From Bacteroidales bacterium (lineage in GTDB: Bacteria > Bacteroidota > Bacteroidia > Bacteroidales > VadinHA17): a stretch of DNA of 6,813 nucleotides. Positions 5,163 to 6,813 of this stretch are shown in pieces. The translations under genes were made by a program, and so were the position numbers. Under the pieces are notes generated by a model. That model ran no database searches. It saw only the letters and a program-made list of their open reading frames with translations, and was not told the DNA's origin. The DNA lies in assembly GCA_016936695.1 (NCBI GenBank), contig JAFGXK010000269.1:1-6813 (forward strand), read 5' to 3'. Every line of letters begins with the position of its first letter. Position 1 is the first letter of the stretch.

Positions 5163-6813
5163 ATGAAGAAAATACTTCCGCTTATTTTAATATTGCTTCT
5201 TGTTTCCTGTGATAAAAAGCAAACGATTTCAACTCTTCAGGTACCCGGGATGCACCTCTACTGCACCATCGACACTGCGGGCGAAAGTATTATCCCAAGC
5301 GGCAGAATCGTTAAACCCTACGGCAGATTTGTCCGGATTGCACACGACCCCTTCGGTCTTACCCTCTCACCTGACGGTACCCTTGCCCTGTCGGTTCATA
5401 ACAACCTTCTAACCCTCATAAATACTGCAGATATCAGCACGAGGGAGGTGTCCGCCCCTTTCCGTGAGAAGGGATCGTACATGGGTGCTGCTATAACAAG
5501 GGATAACAGAACTGCATACCTGAGCGGAGGAGACAGCGGGGATATAATAATAATGGACCTTGAATCGGATGAAAGCTCCGGCAGAATCTCCCTTAACGGG
5601 AAATCCGGCGGAAAGGACTTCAGCGGAAGCCTTGTAGGTGATATTGTATTGTCGGAGGATGAGAAGCGACTTTATGTACTAGATCAGTTCAATTTCAGGA
5701 TGGTGATCCTGGATCCTGAAAGGAAAAGGGTGATTCATTCGATACCAGTCGGCCGTTTCCCCCTGGGGATCGATATTTCGCCTGACGGGAAATTCGCCTA
5801 TGTAGCTAATACAGGGATATTCGATTATCCGCTTGCTCCCGGACTGACAGAAAAGAATCTCGAAGAGGCCGGACTGGATTTTCCTCCCTATGGCCTTCCT
5901 TCTGAGGAGGCGGAAGGAGGAACCGAGGTTGACGGCCGCCTGATTCCCGGACTTGGCAGTTCGGATGTGCCGGAAGCTGTTTCGGTGTGGACTGTAAGCC
6001 TCGACAGCCTCAAGGTCATCTCAATGGAAAAAACAGGCTTCAGGATGGGGGAGAGAGTCGAGGGTCTCGAGATTGTAGGCGGATCAAGCCCGAATTCAAT
6101 TGCTGCCGGACGAAACCGGGTTTTCATCAGCAACGCCACCAACGATAACATCTCGGTGATGGATCCTATGACAGGAAAGGTGATTTCAAATGTCAAACTA
6201 AACATTGATCCGCGGATCGATTCTTTCAGGGGAATGATGCCTTTCGGAATTGAACTCAGCAACGACGAATCAAAGCTTTATGTGGCTCTGAGCGGTCTCA
6301 ACGCCATTTGTGTGGTTGATGCAGTGAGTCTGAACGTTCTGGGATATATCCCCACCGGATGGTTCCCGACCAAGCTCCGTATCTCTCCCGACGACCGGAC
6401 TCTTTATGTTGTTACAGCACGAGGACTGGGATCGGGACCGAACGGCGGAAAGAATTTTGTCCTTACTTCCGCTGGCACTTATGTGGGCGACATTATGCTG
6501 GGTACCTTTGAGAAAATAGACCTTGGACAGATAAACCTTGATCTTACTACCAGGCAGGTTGTGGACAACACTTTCAGGGAAATAAGCTTAAAGGACGATC
6601 CGGGTAATCCCCTGCCGTCCGTTGCCGGAATAAGAAAGAGTCCCATCAGGCATATAGTGTATATTACAAAGGAGAACAGGACCTTTGATGAAGTATTCGG
6701 AGAGCTTGGAAACGCCAAAGCCGACCCTTCACTGGCAAGATATGGCATGAATGTCAATGTGGCAAGCAGGGACAGGACACGACTGGTGAACAACGTTAAC
6801 GTGATGCCAAATC
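5163..6813 (+). CDS. Lipoprotein with YVTN-type beta-propeller and phosphoesterase domain, 3' truncated
   Basis: The frame is open from ATG at 5163 to the right edge (550 codons) with no stop, so the C-terminus is missing. The start MKKILPLILILLLVSC is a lipoprotein signal with lipobox LVSC and lipidated Cys16, followed by DKK. Residues about 40-470 form a beta-propeller of the YVTN/surface-layer type, seen in repeated blades: LSPDG (68-72), ISPDGKFAYVAN (205-216), VFISNATNDNISVMDP, LYVALSG and RISPDDRTLYVVTARG (about 407-422). From about 495 a second domain starts with IRHIVYITKENRTFDEVFGEL. Its ENRTFD (Glu504, Asn505) matches the metal-binding N-terminal motif of the phosphoesterase family that includes phospholipase C and acid phosphatase AcpA. 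The rest of that active site, including the nucleophile, would lie beyond the window. It is probably an envelope-anchored phosphatase or phospholipase; the substrate is unknown. This two-domain architecture is known from bacterial genomes. Confidence 0.85.
   Translation, partial: MKKILPLILILLLVSCDKKQTISTLQVPGMHLYCTIDTAGESIIPSGRIVKPYGRFVRIAHDPFGLTLSPDGTLALSVHNNLLTLINTADISTREVSAPFREKGSYMGAAITRDNRTAYLSGGDSGDIIIMDLESDESSGRISLNGKSGGKDFSGSLVGDIVLSEDEKRLYVLDQFNFRMVILDPERKRVIHSIPVGRFPLGIDISPDGKFAYVANTGIFDYPLAPGLTEKNLEEAGLDFPPYGLPSEEAEGGTEVDGRLIPGLGSSDVPEAVSVWTVSLDSLKVISMEKTGFRMGERVEGLEIVGGSSPNSIAAGRNRVFISNATNDNISVMDPMTGKVISNVKLNIDPRIDSFRGMMPFGIELSNDESKLYVALSGLNAICVVDAVSLNVLGYIPTGWFPTKLRISPDDRTLYVVTARGLGSGPNGGKNFVLTSAGTYVGDIMLGTFEKIDLGQINLDLTTRQVVDNTFREISLKDDPGNPLPSVAGIRKSPIRHIVYITKENRTFDEVFGELGNAKADPSLARYGMNVNVASRDRTRLVNNVNVMPN

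Noticed and set aside
5888..6793. Minus-strand open frames of 124 and 104 codons at the right end
   Set aside because: They are antisense to the lipoprotein-propeller-phosphoesterase frame, which is open for 550 codons and shows recognisable motifs.
1..6813. CRISPR array, insertion sequence, phage or toxin-antitoxin module
   Set aside because: I saw no regularly spaced repeats of CRISPR length, no transposase or integrase motifs, no terminal inverted repeats with target duplications, and no small overlapping gene pair.

Overview
The window reads as a piece of a Bacteroidota chromosome, most like an environmental Bacteroidales or Marinilabiliales relative; I cannot place it more finely. Three things point there. 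The two-component pair is a TPR/LytS-type kinase with a LytTR regulator, a typical Bacteroidota arrangement. The start codons lack Shine-Dalgarno sequences. Matches to the Bacteroidota -7 box TAnnTTTG sit just before the tRNA gene and the lipoprotein gene.

Layout: (1) 3-914, plus strand: the C-terminal part of a large six-hairpin type glycoside hydrolase, cut by the window's left edge. (2) 915-1258: an intergenic gap holding a 21-bp-spaced direct repeat and a tiny leader-like ORF. (3) 1259-3987, plus strand: a two-gene operon with an ATGA start/stop overlap, encoding a periplasmic-TPR LytS-type histidine kinase and a LytTR response regulator. It ends in a strong hairpin at 4016-4041 that probably serves both strands. 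(4) 4094-4579, minus strand: a small secreted protein of unknown family, convergent with the operon. (5) 4580-4811: its upstream region, with two 9-bp repeats exactly 21 bp apart that fit the LytTR-box consensus on the minus strand. (6) 4812-5051, minus strand: a degenerate tRNA copy with a palindromic anticodon arm, followed by a 10-bp hairpin, and beside it an intact tRNA-Pro(GGG) with its own promoter and terminator. (7) 5163 to the right edge, plus strand: a lipoprotein with a YVTN-type beta-propeller followed by the start of a phosphoesterase (alkaline phosphatase/phospholipase C superfamily) domain. It has no stop codon inside the window.

The most coherent hypothesis is a local signalling circuit. 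The kinase senses something in the periplasm through its TPR domain. The LytTR regulator binds paired boxes both before its own operon (a weaker match) and before the convergent gene for the secreted protein (two full matches). The second notable item is the tRNA-Pro partial duplication: 47 of 48 bases are kept outside the anticodon arm, the arm is replaced by a perfect palindrome, and the 5' acceptor strand is lost.
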